This document shows, one piece after another, positions 15,120-28,234 of a stretch of DNA of 64,000 nt. The stretch spans positions 1,878,581 to 1,942,580 of the forward strand of contig JBJCIZ010000239.1 in NCBI GenBank assembly GCA_051294375.1, in the 5' to 3' direction. The DNA is from Paraspadella gotoi. Taxonomy: Eukaryota; Chaetognatha. The translations under genes were made by a program, and so were the position numbers. Position 1 is the stretch's first letter. Each line of letters opens with the position of its first letter. A model generated the notes under the pieces. The model saw only the letters and a program-made list of their open reading frames with translations, had not been told where the DNA came from and ran no database searches.

Positions 15120-18100
15120 TCAATCGTCCTTTTTCTTCTCGGGATCCTTGAAGTGAAGGAAGACGAAGGAGAAGAGAAAGAGTCCGATCATCATAGAAAA
15201 TGCGGACGCGTAGTACGGGTAAGCGGAGACGATGAAGCGTTCATACTGGGTGTGCTCCAGCGGACGGACGGACACCTTGAGGAAATGAGAGATGTACTTA
15301 CGTAAAAGAGAAGGCGTTGTCGTGATATATCTCGCAATTTTTTAACTTTTGTATGGAAAAATAAAACGTTTTGATAATCGCGTGTTTTTGGTTACATTTC
15401 TATGACAACCGCCCTCGCCATAAAAAAGAGACGCTCAAAAAGAGACCATTCAAACAACAATGAGAAAGCCATGAAAAGGCCGAGCGTGAAAACCTCACGA
15501 CTTACACGCTGCCCAGATAGAATCGATCTCAAACAAATGAACATCGCGCTCAGCTGAAAGAATCGAAGCCGGGAAACGACGATCGACGCGAAGCCAAAAA
15601 ACTTACACCGCAGCAGCACCAATGCTCTATCCCTTACTGCTCAGTCGTACTGGGACGCTGCAGCTCCTGCCGTTTACAATTTTCCTCCCCAACCCTAAGG
15701 TCTATGATTTTTCCCAAAAAAAACCTGCGAAGAGGAGTAGAGCCTCGTGAACCCGATCCTGTTGTAGTCGACTTTGAACTGATAGACTCCGTAGACGTCG
15801 GGCAACTTGAATCGTGACACGAATTCTCCGTTGACGCTGCCGTGCAGCGCCGTGCGGACGAAGGGATCGATGCGCACGAATTCCAGTTGGACGTCCTTAG
15901 CCTTGGGGGGGGGGTTGGGTTGGGGAATGGGTGAAGAAAATAAGTAATTAAACGAGGTTTTTATTTCATTATCTTCATTATCAGTATTTTTCCTTTCTTT
16001 ATAAATTTGAATAAAGATTTTCAACGAAATTTTTAATGAAATTAAATTAAATTTCAATAATTTGAATAATCAATTTAGATTTTTTTTTAAATAATATTTT
16101 GTTAAAGTACAATCCGAATTTTATTTACATAATTCATTAAACCCCCCTATACTACGGCCCACAAAACCACCTTGTACGGTTTCCACCCGTCCTGCCCCAA
16201 TTCCTCGATCTGGATCGAGTAGACGACGTCGTCGGTGACGGTGTAGGCGGCCGGAGGGTCGGTCTCGCCCTCTCGACGGTGGGAGACTTGGCCCACGCGC
16301 AGGACGCCCTTTTCCTTGAGGACCCACTGGGAGAGGGCCGTGGCCAAGGCCTCGTTGCTGGAATGGGTCGATTCCGAGCCCACGGGTTCAACGCTGAGAA
16401 ATGGGAATGGGAAGAATTAGTTAAGTTAATTTAGTAATACAATGGGCGAGTCCACGTCGACACGTAATTTCATGATTTAAAATTTTTTGTCTTTTGTTTT
16501 TAATAAAGATTCGCCTGTCCGTTCGACGGCAGAGTCACCTGGTGGAGAAAAACTCGTCGCTGAAAAAATCCAAGGATCCGACGAAGACCACGCGGGCGTT
16601 GTTTCGAGCCTGAGGAAGAGGGAAGGAGAAAAATAAAGGGGTGCGTTGAATCAAAAGAGAACCGCGTGGTTCTTTTCATTTCTGTTCGATTTCATATGGA
16701 ACAATTAAGATGAAACTGGTTCGTGGTTAGTCGTTGTTGTCGTTGTTATCCGCGCGGATAAGAGTTGTTTGAATATCATTAAATGATTGTAAACTATAAT
16801 AAATATTAAATAATAACTCATCAAATCGTATAAACATTTGAATGACATGTCTTTAATGTTGGAAAAAGAGTATCTAATTCGATTTATATGACTAAAACAC
16901 CAGTTAATCTGATCGAAATACTCAAAATACGATCTTTTTTCATCTCCCCCAATGGAACCTGCAAGGCGGAGATCAAGAGAGTGTTCTTGCCGACGGCGTG
17001 GGGGAACTCCTCGATCTTGGCGTCGGGATTAAAGGAGTAGGCCGTGGAGGAGGCCGTCAGGATGGAGAGAACCAGAGGGTTTTCCGGATCCGCCGTCATG
17101 GCCACTCCGCGGTAGAGGTACTTGGCCGAATTGTCCGGTTGTCCTTAGAAGAAAAAAAAAGAGCGATTGCTTTTTGGAGGAGACGATTTCTGATGGTCAA
17201 ACTGCGTATTATAATATATTATACTTTATAATTATATCATATATTAAATTTATAATTAAGCGCATATTATACGACGCATATAAAATGAGTTGGTAAAGCA
17301 ACTAAACAAAAATTAAAGCAACAAAGCAAATATTTGTTTTGACGAAAACAAGTTAGGTCCCATTTTTTTTAATAAAAAAAAATATATCATTTTTAATTTC
17401 ATAAAAAAATAGATCATTAAAAAAATAGTCGAAACTAGCAACCAACGAGTAAAATAGAAACAACAATAAGTAAATAAATAAACGGAAATTCTAACATATA
17501 AATCGCATCAATACGCAGCCTCTCTCCAAATATCATTTTTCTTCACCAACGATCATCGGCGCCCTGATCAAATTCTCCGCCTCGGCGACGACGAGCGTGT
17601 GCTTCCCTTCGTCCTTGACGTCGAAGCGGAGATGGTCGATGACGGCGGCGTTCTCCTCGTCGAACTCGACGCCGCATTCCGAGGCCAACTCCTTGATGGG
17701 TTCCCCGATGGAGGAGGCGGCGGCGACGAGGACGTTCCCTCCGCCGTCGATGAACTCCGTGATGGTGGCCACGTCGATCTGGCCGCCGAAGGCCTCCACC
17801 GACGGAGAGAAGAGGATGAGGTGGTCGTAGAGGAATTCTCCGTAGCGGATGAGGGTGAGGGAAGGATCGTCGGCCGTTTTGAAGGTCAGCTCGAATCCTC
17901 GGTCTGGAGTCAGGGCGGGGTGGGGGGGGGGTGTTTCAAGGTAGGATTCAGAAACGTGATCTCGTATCCCGACTCGACCCAATTTTCGATTTCGACTCAA
18001 ATTAAAATGAGGGGATGACGGAAAACTTAGACCTGACGACGACGACAACAACAACGCCCGCTCACCTTTAAGCGATCGAAAGAAGCGCGAGTGAGTCTCC

Positions 18101-18219
18101 TTGATGAAGTGAGAATCCAAAAGGACGAGCGTCTTCCGACCGGCGAGGGCGGCGCCGGCCGGGATCGCCGCCAAAATCGCCAGGCCGACGAGCAGAGCTA
18201 ATCGATCGTTGGAACCCAT
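15120..18219 (-). CDS. DDOST: Oligosaccharyltransferase 48 kDa subunit
   Basis: Seven exons (18219-18066, 17903-17547, 17143-16959, 16609-16539, 16393-16171, 15901-15725, 15275-15120) join in phase to give 440 aa; human DDOST is 456 aa. The order is a hydrophobic signal peptide (about residues 7-26), the luminal domain with [29 protein letters not shown] and [13 protein letters not shown], then one transmembrane helix near the C-terminus and the cytosolic tail DPEKKKDD. The protein is a non-catalytic part of the ER complex that transfers N-glycans. The KK-rich tail is the expected ER-retention type. A 110-bp GA tract follows the stop. Confidence 0.97.
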
Positions 18220-19419
18220 CGTTGGTTAGAGAGCTACTACTTTAACTCAACTGTACTAAACGATTCTCTACTGTTAACCGTCGAACCGGACTCTCTCAAA
18301 AATCTTGACCTGATACCGAACGTGAGGCAAAGAAAATGTTAGTACTAATTTTTTTTTCCGCGCAGAAAAAAAAAACCTCAAAATATATATTAACCGAACA
18401 TAATTAGTAATTAATGTAATTACCACGGGCTAAAAAATATTGTTAGATCAGAAATACAGATCGACTAGGATCCTACCATAAAAATTTCGGCAGCCGAAGA
18501 ACGAAAATAAAAATAAATGCGAACGGTAACGTGAGGCACAGCGATACTTCTTTATATATAAATATTACTTATATAAAAACCAAAATTAAAACTGGATGCA
18601 AGTAGAATGTTCCGAAATGTTAGTTATAACGAATACGAAGCTGATAATACGTATAATAACGAAAGACGCGAGGGAAAGGGGAAAGGGAGCTTTTATTCTT
18701 TTGGCTTCAAGGGTACAAGAAAACTCGATAGCGTTTTGACTAAAAAAAAGTGACGCGACTTAGTGTCAAAAGTTACGGTAAAATATCTGAAGTAATCAAT
18801 TTTAACGAATTTAGATCAAATCTTATCGAACCTTCTCACGCAAAACGTTATCAACGCGCGTTATCTGGTTATCTGTACGAAATATATTTCCAGCGACATC
18901 AAAGTTTTCGAGTAACCGAAAAAAGAAAACAACAAATCATGTAATAAACTACAATAGTCCCCAGATTAGAAAAAGGCATCAGTAGTAGACAGCGTGCTAG
19001 CATTTGAGAGCGCAATCATTATATATATGCATTGACCATTCTAAATCTAAAACATTATGATGCAAAATAAAAAAAAATGTTTTTTTAATAACAATTTCAA
19101 ATTTGTAAAAGAGGCAACACAAACAATAAAACCTATCACAGAGACACTAGTCTCGGTCGCACGAACAATAAAAGCTCCAAGTAGATAACAAACGAAACGG
19201 TAGTTACAAAAATGTGGACTCTCGGTACGCTATACAATGAGGTAAGTTTAAGCCTCATTCGATAATGAACCAAGAGTTCACCTTTAATATTAAGAGCGAA
19301 AGAAAAATAATTCGCCCACGTTTGGCTACACTAAAAACTGAATCGTATTTTCTATTCAGAGACAAAAAAGCTGTTTTGTTTCTGTTTATGATTTTCTCAT
19401 AAAATCTTTGTTCTTATTT
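18220..19419. other. Intergenic spacer between FRMD8 and DDOST
   Basis: This AT-rich spacer of about 1.2 kb should hold the FRMD8 3' UTR and the DDOST promoter. The only ORF of note (18750-18944, + strand) has no recognisable motif and unremarkable composition. I see no repeat or RNA gene here. Confidence 0.5.
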
Positions 19420-20614
19420 TTATTCTTCGTCAAAGTCGAGGGCCTTTTCGAGTCGCAGTCTCTCCAATTGCCTGGACAAAAATGGTTGATCCGTCTCGTG
19501 ACCCGAATTCAAAATGGTCTCCTCCGCTCGCCAATCGAAGGGGAATCGCTCGAGGTCGGCCGAGGAGACCCCCTCGCCGAAGACCCGCTTCGCCGAAACG
19601 CCCACCGTTTTTTTAGGGTCGAATTCCGCCTCGGATTTCAGGAATTCTGATGGAGGGAAGATAAAAATACAATTATCTCATTTACATATTACAGTAAATA
19701 ACGAGGTGAAAGTTTTGTCGGAAAAAATGTATTTTTACAAAAAAATGTTTAAAACGAATCGTTGTACTAAGATAAAAATTTCAACTTACATCTAATTCAG
19801 AAATATGACAGTCGGCAGTTTAGGAGATTATTCTCATTATTATTTACCAACAGGAGCGAGATCGATAAGGATATATATTAAAAGGATTAAAAAGAAAGCA
19901 TAAAATGCTGTGTGATATGGAGCTCCGTCTTATCTAAACCCATTACCGTGCTCATTGCACAAATACCAAAACTTTTTTTTCTGAATTAGCATCGTTCGAC
20001 AAACGGGCCTTCTTTCAAAAAAGCGACAGACTAAACCAAAACATAAATCCTTTCCCCCCACCCGTTCGGGAACTCACCCGTTCGACGCAGCTGCACGCAG
20101 GCCTGCATGAGGGCGTCGACGAGCGGCGCCTGTTTGGTGACGATCTGAAGCATCATCGTCTCCGCCTCGTCGACGCGGCCGTCTTCGTCGGGGAGGGCGA
20201 AGTGGAGGAATAGGGAGGGAAGGACGGCGGGAGAGGTGGAGGAGGCCAGCGTCAGGCCGGGCTCTTTCGAAAGAGAAGGATGAAAAGAGAAAGAGGAATT
20301 GTAAGAAATTAGAATTAAAGTTAAATTGTTATAAAAATTATATAAAAATTAATATATGGAAACTGGGAAGCCTTCTATGCAGCAGTAAGGACGTAAAATG
20401 CTGTCATTTTGCTCAAAACAAAATTTCAAACGAGAAAGGGGTAAATTGAAAATTTTTTTTTTTCTTTGAATTCGTCGAAAAAGTATTTAAAAATAAAGGA
20501 ATAAACAAAGCAAACGCTTACCGTCTTCGGGATCGTCCAATTCCGCCGTCATCCAATACAGTTGAGAATAAGGAATGGCTTAAAGGATGAGAAATAAGAA
20601 ATCGTAATTCAGGA

Positions 20615-20672
<58 letters not shown>

Positions 20673-21471
20673 GCATTAACGATATCATTATCGGGGAAAT
20701 GAAACTCGGCCGACCATCGGAATAATACTTCCGCCGAAGCCCCCCCCCCCCAAAACTCACTCAGCAGAAGCGATCCTGGCGAGTGAGCGGCGACTGAGAG
20801 ATCGAGGAGCGAGAGACCGCGGAGAGAGACGGCGACGGTGACGGGGTAGGTGGCGTCGACGCCGCCCTTGTCCAGGTTCCACACGGTGGAAAACACCGAC
20901 GCCGGTTTGTACAGGATTCCGCGGAAAAAGGCACACGAGTAGAAAGGCAGTTTGTAACAGTGGCGCAGAAACTCGCGCTCCGCCAGTCTTGAAGAGCGGG
21001 GGGGGAAAAGCGGACGTGAAATAACTAATCGGGGGGCGGGGTTAAGTTAAAGACAATGCAGATCCTTACAAGTTGGGATTTTTTTCTCCGTCTTCCAGGT
21101 TTGTAAAAGTTGAAAGCCTTTCGGTTTCGGTTTTGTGAGCTCGTTGTAAATCGAAAGATATTTTCTCCTGAAGTTTTCGAAATATAAAACAAATGATCGA
21201 ATTTTCAACGGATTTCCCCTCGCCTCAACCCCCCCTTTCCTCACCCTGACTTTGTCGGTTCGCGAAAAGACCCGCGCCAGCAGCGAGGAGCCGCTGCAGC
21301 CCAAGAACGCAGCCTTGCTCTTCTCGATCCAGTCCGGCAGCAGCGAAGGAATCTTGGGTCGATAGAACGCGTTGTCGTGATCGTCGGGAACGTGGGGACC
21401 GCACTCGGCCACGGAAATCAGGCCGGAGAGTCGGAAGCAGGCTGTGGGGGGGGATTGGTCAATGGTCATAT

Positions 21472-21547
<76 letters not shown>

Positions 21548-23391
21548 CAACTTACTGTCGACATCAAGCGGATAAAGTCCCTCCAAGACGTTCTCCTTCG
21601 CTTCGCAGTACAAGAGTCGAGTCACGTGACGATCGTCGATGTCGAGGTCGGCTGAAGGATTGAGGAACGCGTTGCGCTGCAGTCGGAGGATGGGCTCGTC
21701 CGTTTCCAACTGATCCATGCTGTGAAGAAGGAAATAAGTTAATAGATAAAAAAAGAGATAAATAATTAAATCTTGTTAAATATATTTTAAAACGCCTGCC
21801 TAAATTCAGTTATATGAACTTAATAAAAATACTACAATATGCAAATGATATTTTAGAGCTTTAATAAAAATGCTGTTGAACAAGTGAATGAGTTTTCGTT
21901 TTCAACATTCAACAGTCGGACTCATCTTTACCTGGCCAGCGTGAACTTTACGAGTAAGTCTCCCCATTGCTTGGCCATGCGATGAGGAACGTGATACGGA
22001 CGCAACTGGGAAAGAAAATTAACGCCGATCGAAAACAATGATAAGAAAAACTCTCTCTCTCTCTCCCTCTCTTCACACCTGCAAGTGCAAAAGCGGCGAA
22101 CTGAGCCAAATGCCGAAGCAAGCCTTGTAACGCTTGGGAATCTCGACCTCTTCCAAGACTAAATCCAAGATGGCGTCGGCCGTCGCCGTCCGACCGTCCT
22201 CGATGAGAAAGGTGAGGCCAGAGTTGTCCATGAGGTAGACGCAGATTTCGATGGCGGATTGGGAGGAGGCGACGGAGGTTTGCTGTGGAGGGGGGGAGAG
22301 GGGGGGGAAGGAGTGGGTGGGGGGAAGTTTAAGAGGGTGGGCTTTCCAAGTTCGTAGAGAATAAAACGTAGCGATCGAATACGTAGAACATTGTACAATA
22401 TATTGTACAATAAGACTAAAAAAATACTACTATGAAAACTGTTTCAAAAGAAATGAGAAATGATCTAAACTGCTACTATATGTAAATGGGATTGAAGAAC
22501 TCCATCTCATTTGAAATGAACCATTCAAACTTATAGAAAGCTAAAAAATTCACCAAAATATCTCGTCAAGATATTCGATTTTTTCGATAAGTGACGTTCA
22601 TTGGCATCCGAACAACAAATAAAACAAACGCAACCCCGATCTATGTTTTCCTCCGTTCCCAACCTGCGTGACGGGAGACGAAATGGCGGACAAGACGACG
22701 TCGGAAAACTGAATCCCGAGTCCGCCGCCGACGCCGAGTCCGCCCTTTCGCGTCTTCTCGATGTTGGCGTTTTTGTCGCCAATTGTCGACGTCGGCGACG
22801 TCACGGTCTCGCCCGACGAGGATTTCGTGACTGTGATGACGGGGACGTCGTCAACCGCGTCCTCGGGGGCGTCGACGGCCGACTCGGCGTCGACGGCCAC
22901 GTCCCCCTTCGACCCCGGAGGCTCCTTCGCTTTCGCCCGGGCGGCGAAGAGTTTGAAGGCGCCGGAGGGGCGGTCGGGAAGCGGCGAGGGAGAGTCGGGC
23001 AATGAGGCGGAGTCGGCGGCGACGGTTTCCGCGCCGAGGAGACGGATCTCGGTTTCTGTCAAATCAAAATCAAATTTTATCAAAATCAAAATCAAATCAA
23101 AGTCAAATCAAATGCAAAACAGTCAAATCAAAATCAAAACAAAGTCGAATCAAAATCAAATCTAAACTAAGTTAAAAGAAAATAAAATCAAACCAAATAA
23201 AAATCAATTCAATAACTGGATCAATTCCTCACCCGGTTCGCTTCTCGGAGAGTCGACCTCTGCGGGAACGAGGCTCGACTTCTCGTCCGACTCGAGGTCT
23301 GAAATGGGCGTGGCAACCGGTCAAAGACAAAAATAAAAATAAAAATAAAATCATAACAACTTTTACCTCGGATCCCCTTTTCCGTCTCCAT
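19420..23391 (-). CDS. FRMD8: FERM domain-containing protein 8 (iRhom-binding)
   Basis: Eleven exons (23391-23367, 23298-23233, 23055-22664, 22282-22079, 22005-21932, 21719-21556, 21441-21245, about 20977-20761, 20578-20522, 20263-20078, 19646-19420) give about 602 aa; human FRMD8 is 464 aa. FRMD8 markers are FGIWLSSPLLHLQLRP, DEPILRLQRNAF followed by TRLLYCEAKENVL, KLPFYSCAFFRG and the C-terminal FLSRQL. FRMD8 binds iRhom proteins and supports ADAM17 shedding at the cell surface. The extra length is mostly a low-complexity Ala/Asp/Ser N-terminal exon. The exon 8 acceptor is uncertain: the better pyrimidine tract (start 20987) breaks phase with exon 7, so I chose the AG ten bases further in. 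Exons 6 and 7 flank a GA/CT microsatellite. Confidence 0.85.
19675..19687 (-). repeat. Intronic ATGCAAATGAGAT-type motif, FRMD8 last intron
   Basis: Reads ATGTAAATGAGAT in the gene's sense, 29 bases before the acceptor, preceded by TTTACTGTAAT. Confidence 0.7.
20618..20670. repeat. (AAT)n trinucleotide microsatellite
   Basis: About 17 AAT units lie in the FRMD8 intron between exons 8 and 9. Confidence 0.9.
21475..21545. repeat. (GA)n microsatellite in FRMD8 intron 6
   Basis: About 70 bases of GA lie between FRMD8 exons 6 and 7, beginning about ten bases past the 5' splice site of exon 6 when read in the gene's sense, where it is a CT tract. Confidence 0.95.
22504..22516 (-). repeat. Intronic ATGAGAT motif, FRMD8 intron 3 (diverged)
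   Basis: Shares CAAATGAGATGGAG-like sequence with the family, in the gene's sense; a weaker match. Confidence 0.5.
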
Positions 23392-24513
23392 CCTTGGGCT
23401 CTCCCTATTTACGCATTTTTAAGAGTTTTTTTTTGGTTGTATTTTTTATTTATTCTCCTATAGAAACGGATTTCAGTACAGTTGCATTAAAATTGCTTGA
23501 TGGTTAAAAAACAAAAACGCCACTGGAAAAAATTAGAAATATTCGCCCACCGAAAAAAACGATTTTCAACGTTACAATTCAAGTTGGCCAATAATAAATG
23601 TGGCTATAAAACGGGGGGCGGGCGCGAATTCTGATTTTTTCCCAAAGTGGAAGCTCTTGAAAATGGGTAAGTTTCGAGGATGGTTGCTTCCTGCTCAACG
23701 ATCAATCGGGAGGGAGAGAATGGCACAGAAAACTGACACGAGGCAAAGAAAGCTTCATTCTTCACTTATCAAACAGTCGTAAAAACGAAATTGGGGGATG
23801 GGGAAAACATATCTATCACTTTAGAATACATTTAGCTAAACGAAACAATTCGGCAATAAAAACGATTTTAATATTTTACGTCTATCGAGAATCTAAAGGC
23901 TTGAGAGATAACGTTTAGTAACAACAAATAAGAAAAGATAGTTTGTCGAGACGGAAATTTATTTCTCTGTCTTAATGACCGAGCACGTGTCATTTTCGTT
24001 GCGTCAACTCGTTTCAACGCATGCGATTCTTGTAAGGTAAACGGTTAATAAAATAAATTGTACACGGATGAAAAAAAAAAAATTAATGAATAACACTCAT
24101 GATAGATATAGGGTCTTGCTCGTGGTAAAATATCAAGACAAGTAAACCAAGAAAAAACTAAAATATTGGAATGCGGATGGAGGAAAAACTGAAAAAAAAA
24201 TTATGGATGTAATTTGTTTGGTTTTGTTTTTTTTTTTTTTTTCGTCAAAAACGAAACAATAAAAAAAAAACTACTCCAGCCATGAAAAATTCTATCAGTT
24301 AAATTGGGGAGTAGCAAACCCGAACACCGAGTCTTTAAATTTCGTCGGGTTCAAAAAAATAAAAAATAAAAAAATCAAATTTTTAAATACACACACAACG
24401 AAATCAAGTGTGGTTAAGTGAAAAGCCATCGAGAGACAAAAAAAACAAACAACAACAATGCGGAGATTTTTTTGAGAGAAAAGAATTAGAGAGAAAAGAA
24501 TGAGAGAAATGGT
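23392..24513. other. Intergenic spacer between RCC2 and FRMD8
   Basis: An AT-rich stretch of about 1.1 kb with long homopolymer A and T runs. It should hold the RCC2 3' UTR and the FRMD8 promoter. I see no further coding exon or repeat. Confidence 0.5.
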
Positions 24514-27500
24514 TTATGGCGTGAAGACGTTTAATTTCAAGAGATTCTTCTTCTCTTCGTCCAAATCGTTTTTGGCGATGAAGAGGGTGTGGCCGTAGCC
24601 GCACGTCAAGTTTTGGATCTTGATGCCCTGTGTTTATGTTTAATCGATCGTATTTATATTGTTTTTTTCTAAAAAAATACAAACCAATAACCAATAACCC
24701 ATCCCGCGTTCCCACCTTGAGTTTCTTGACGATTTCCGGCCGCTTGGCCGTCTGCATGAGATGGCCGTGACCCAGCTCGCCCAGAGTGGGACTGGGTCCC
24801 CACGAGAAAACGTCCGTTTCCGTCGTGACCACGATCGAACTCCTTTGGCGGAAGGGAAAGGGGGGGCCAAGATGGGATTTGAGAGTCCGATTCCAACCAC
24901 ATTTCATTTAATCAAAAGGCCAAAATACAGTTTGGCACACTACATTCCCCATAAATACAAATTACAAATAAGACGTTGGACTCATATTTTTTTGAAGACG
25001 AAGAATCACTGAAAACTGTCAAACATTTGTTTTCTCATTTTTACTACCGTTTCGTTCCCGAATTCAGCAATTTCGCTTTCAACGTCAAAACCCTTTTCGA
25101 TCCGACTTTCTCTCCTCCGATTAAATGATACGTTTCATCAGACCACCTGACCGCCACCATCATCCTCACCCACTCCCACCCCCCCCACAAACTCCTCACT
25201 TGGAAGCGCCCACGTTTTGCACGTCCCTCCCTTCGATCTCCGACATGACGATGGGCTTCATGTGCGCCTCCGTCGCCGGCCGCGTCGTTCCCCAGAAGAA
25301 GAGCACCCCGAGGCGACACTTGACGATGCAGTACTGGGAGCCGGCCCAGCACCGGATCGCGCCGCCGCCGCGATGGTGCGTGCGGAACTCTCCGTCGACC
25401 AACCTTGGGAAGAGACGTGGAATAATGATAAAGAGAAATTACTACCAAGAGTCGCGCAGCTTTCAGGTATATAAAATTGGCACAACCAATATAAAAATTA
25501 TCCATTCATTTAATAAATAAGCTATCTTGCCCCTGACTTTGGACGATGGACACTGGACAGGCTATGATGGATAAAGGCCTTCATCTCACTTACAAGATAA
25601 TAACAAAGCAACGACCCAGCAAGCTTTTAATCAAGACTCTCTCACAGTCTCGTTTATTCACTGGCTTCCCTATATGGTATTTAGAAGAATAACAACAACA
25701 ACAACGACGAGGTTCTCGCCTCGGCATGAGTTCGTCGTCGGTCTTTCCGTGACCGAGTCGTCCGTATCCTCCGAATCCCCAAGTGTAGACGCGGCCCTTC
25801 ATGTCGACGGCCACGGTGTGGTTGGGTCCGCAGGTGACGTCCACTATGTAAATGTCTTTGAGGATCTTCCCCATCGCCTAACAGCGCCGAGAAAAAAAAT
25901 ATAAATTTAAAATTTTTTGGGTATTTTATAATCCGGTTGAATGAAGTAGTTTGGTCGACTCAATGAACATCTCTCACCATTAAATCCCAATACGACAATA
26001 TATGCAAATGAGATCGAGAAACTCACCTTGGACGACTTCTCCTTGGGATCTTTCTCCACGAACCGCTCCAACCTCTGCGGCGAAGTCACGAATTGGAAAC
26101 TGAGTTTGGAAGAAGTGACGAAGTATTTGCCGTCGTCGTTGTGGCCCAACTGGCCGTACTCGGGGGAGCCCCACGAGTGGAGTGATCCGCGGGTGTCGAC
26201 GGCCATGCTGAACTCACCGCCGCAGGCCACTCGGCGGAAGGGTCTTAGGGAAAAAAGGGGGATTTAAATCATATCTTTAACACAGAACGCTCAATCAATC
26301 AATCAATTCATCCGCCTCTCACCTGACGGACTTGACCTTCGTGGGCAAAAGGACCTTCTCCTGCGTGTTCCCGATGCCGCACTGACCGCTGGAGTTGAGG
26401 CCGAAGCCGAAGAGCGAACCGTCGTCCGTCAGAACGAGCGAGTGATAGCGACCCGTCGCGGCCGCCACCGCGCGTTGCGGCTAAATTAATAATTAATTTA
26501 ATGAGTATTATCAATTATCATTACTTTTCAATATCCCGTTCTAAACCTGAATGGCTTTCAGCAACGTGGGCTGCATGATCGGCTTTGGCTTTGCCTCTCC
26601 GGTCCCGATCTGACCCTTGTCGGCCCGGCCCCAGGCGTACACCTGCCCTTCGGCGGTGATGACGAGGCTGTGGAAGGAGGCCGAGGAAGAGGCCAACACG
26701 GAGACAGGAATTCCTGAACGACAACGACGGCGAAAAAAAAAAAATTTTTAGTCGGTCAGTCATTTTTAGAATCTCATTAAAATTTTAAAACGGAACTGTA
26801 AACAATATTTATGAAACAATATATTACTGTGATACAATACATAAAAGGACTCTCCCATATCCTCCCTCCAAACCTTGGAGAGGATTTAGCCTGGAGATGT
26901 TCCAGATGTTTCTCATGTTCTTAACGTTTTTACTTCCGCCCGACAAAAGGTCCCAGTTCGTGGCGCCGCAGAAGAGGATCTCCCCCGACTGATTGGGGAG
27001 GTTGAGGGGAAGCTGAGTCTCCAGGATTTCGTCCTCGTCGTAGTCGCCGTCGTTGGATCTTTCGTCGGGCTGAAGTATTTAACGGTGAAAAAGAGGGTAG
27101 GGAGTTACAATTAATCCGATATATTCACACCGCCTTACATCCAGCTTCATTCAGCCAATCCCATTGACTCAGAGAGGGAACGCACCATCTCAAGCTTTAC
27201 GTTCCATCCACACTCCACAGTCCTAAAGACTTCCCTCTGTGTTGGCAAATCGAGACCGGCCTAGGGTAACCGCGCCGGTAACAGGTGGCGTCACTGAGGG
27301 TCGGAAGTCCCCAAATGGGCACTCGGGCAACCCCACTGTTGCCATACTGGCAATTATAATTTTGAGTTGTAAATAGTAACAACCAATAAAATTTAAAGAA
27401 TAAACAGAATCACGTCAAAAAACTAATTACCATTCTACAAATGAACAAAATATTAGCATTTCAATTTTTCAAATTTTTATTCCAGTTAAAATTTAACAAA

Positions 27501-27610
27501 AAAGTCCTTTGTTTTACTCATAAACTTTTTTTTAAAGTTTCTACGATATGCAAATAGAATTAAAGGATTTCACATTAACACAAAATAATCTGGCGAGGAA
27601 TCGTCAATAA

Positions 27611-27646
<36 letters not shown>

Positions 27647-28077
27647 AAAGAAAAAAAACAAGAACAACCAACAAACAAATTTCCTTCACCCTTTCTCCGA
27701 ACCTCGGGAGTGTTGTCGGCCGTCCGTCTCCGCTTGTGCTCGAGCACGCTGCCGCCGGCAAAGTTTTCCTTGAGCCTTCGGAGGACGGGGTCGTTGAGAA
27801 TGGGTCCGTCGTTGTCGGGGTTTTTGTAGGGATTCTCGCAGATGCCGCGGACGGCCATCCCGCCTTTCCAGAACAGCTTGCCGACCTCGCTGACCTCGCT
27901 GACCTCCGGGTTGGCGCTGTTGCTGGATCCGTTGTCGCTGGCGCCGCCGGCGGCGGCCGGGGCGTCCGAGCCGGAAGAAGCGGCGTCGCCGGCGCCTATT
28001 TCCGCCGGCTCCGACGTAGTGGACTCCTCGGTCCCGTTGCTGTCCTCGGCTTTGCGTTTTTGTCCGACTTCGGCCAT
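24514..28077 (-). CDS. RCC2: RCC1-repeat protein RCC2
   Basis: Nine exons (28077-27703, 27069-26874, 26713-26547, 26480-26323, 26243-26027, 25877-25720, 25403-25200, 24842-24716, 24627-24514) give 571 aa. The core is a seven-bladed RCC1 propeller with RCC2 rather than RCC1 signatures: ILFCGATNWDLL, SWGSPEYGQLGHNDDGK, VYTWGFGGYGRLGHGKTDDELMPR, LFFWGTTRP and FSWGPSPTLGELG. RCC2 associates with the chromosomal passenger complex and Rac1/Arf6 signalling. The N-terminal 125 residues are Ala/Ser/Gly-rich with a KRKAED start. Intron 6 begins with GC instead of GT. Introns 1 and 6 each hold a copy of a dispersed repeat. NO66 lies 157 bp upstream. Confidence 0.93.
25468..25680. repeat. Dispersed repeat family R2, copy 1
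   Basis: This shares its core with 45744-45870 and 47795-47990: ACAACCAATATAAAAATTAT, then CATTCATTTAATAAATAAGC, a CTTGCCCCTGACTT-type segment, and a TTCAATCAAGAGTCTC/CTGGCTTCCCT-type end. It sits in the GC-AG intron 6 of RCC2. It has no coding capacity, and I could not find clear terminal inverted repeats or a target duplication. Confidence 0.75.
26002..26014 (+). repeat. Intronic ATGCAAATGAGAT motif, RCC2 intron 5 (antisense)
   Basis: Exact consensus on the + strand, antisense to the gene, about 13 bases past the 5' splice site. It shares AATACGACAATA upstream with the VPS51 intron copy. Confidence 0.7.
27121..27346 (+). repeat. Dispersed repeat family R1, copy A
   Basis: Similar over its whole length to 45165-45419 and, inverted, to 37152-37403. 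Shared blocks include ATTCACACCGCC, GGGAACGCACCATC, CTAGGGTAACCGCGCC and GGCGTCACTGAGGGTCGGAAG-like sequence. This copy is shorter near its right end. It lies in RCC2 intron 1 and does not code for protein. Confidence 0.85.
27606..27650. repeat. (GAAA)n microsatellite
   Basis: About ten GAAA units lie in RCC2 intron 1, just downstream of the first coding exon. Confidence 0.9.
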
Positions 28078-28234
28078 CGTCGAATGTCGATAAATAGCAA
28101 AGAAGTTTTTATGTTTTTGTTTCTTTTTATAGTTTTTTTCAAGCGAATAAACTAGTAACACGAGATGGATAAATAACCTTTTAAACTTAACAAGGAACAC
28201 TTTTCAAAATGAACTACACAGCCAACAAAAGTTT

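Noticed and set aside
18750-18944. 64-aa ORF in the FRMD8-DDOST spacer
   Set aside because: No motif, no splice context and AT-rich composition like the spacer; probably chance.
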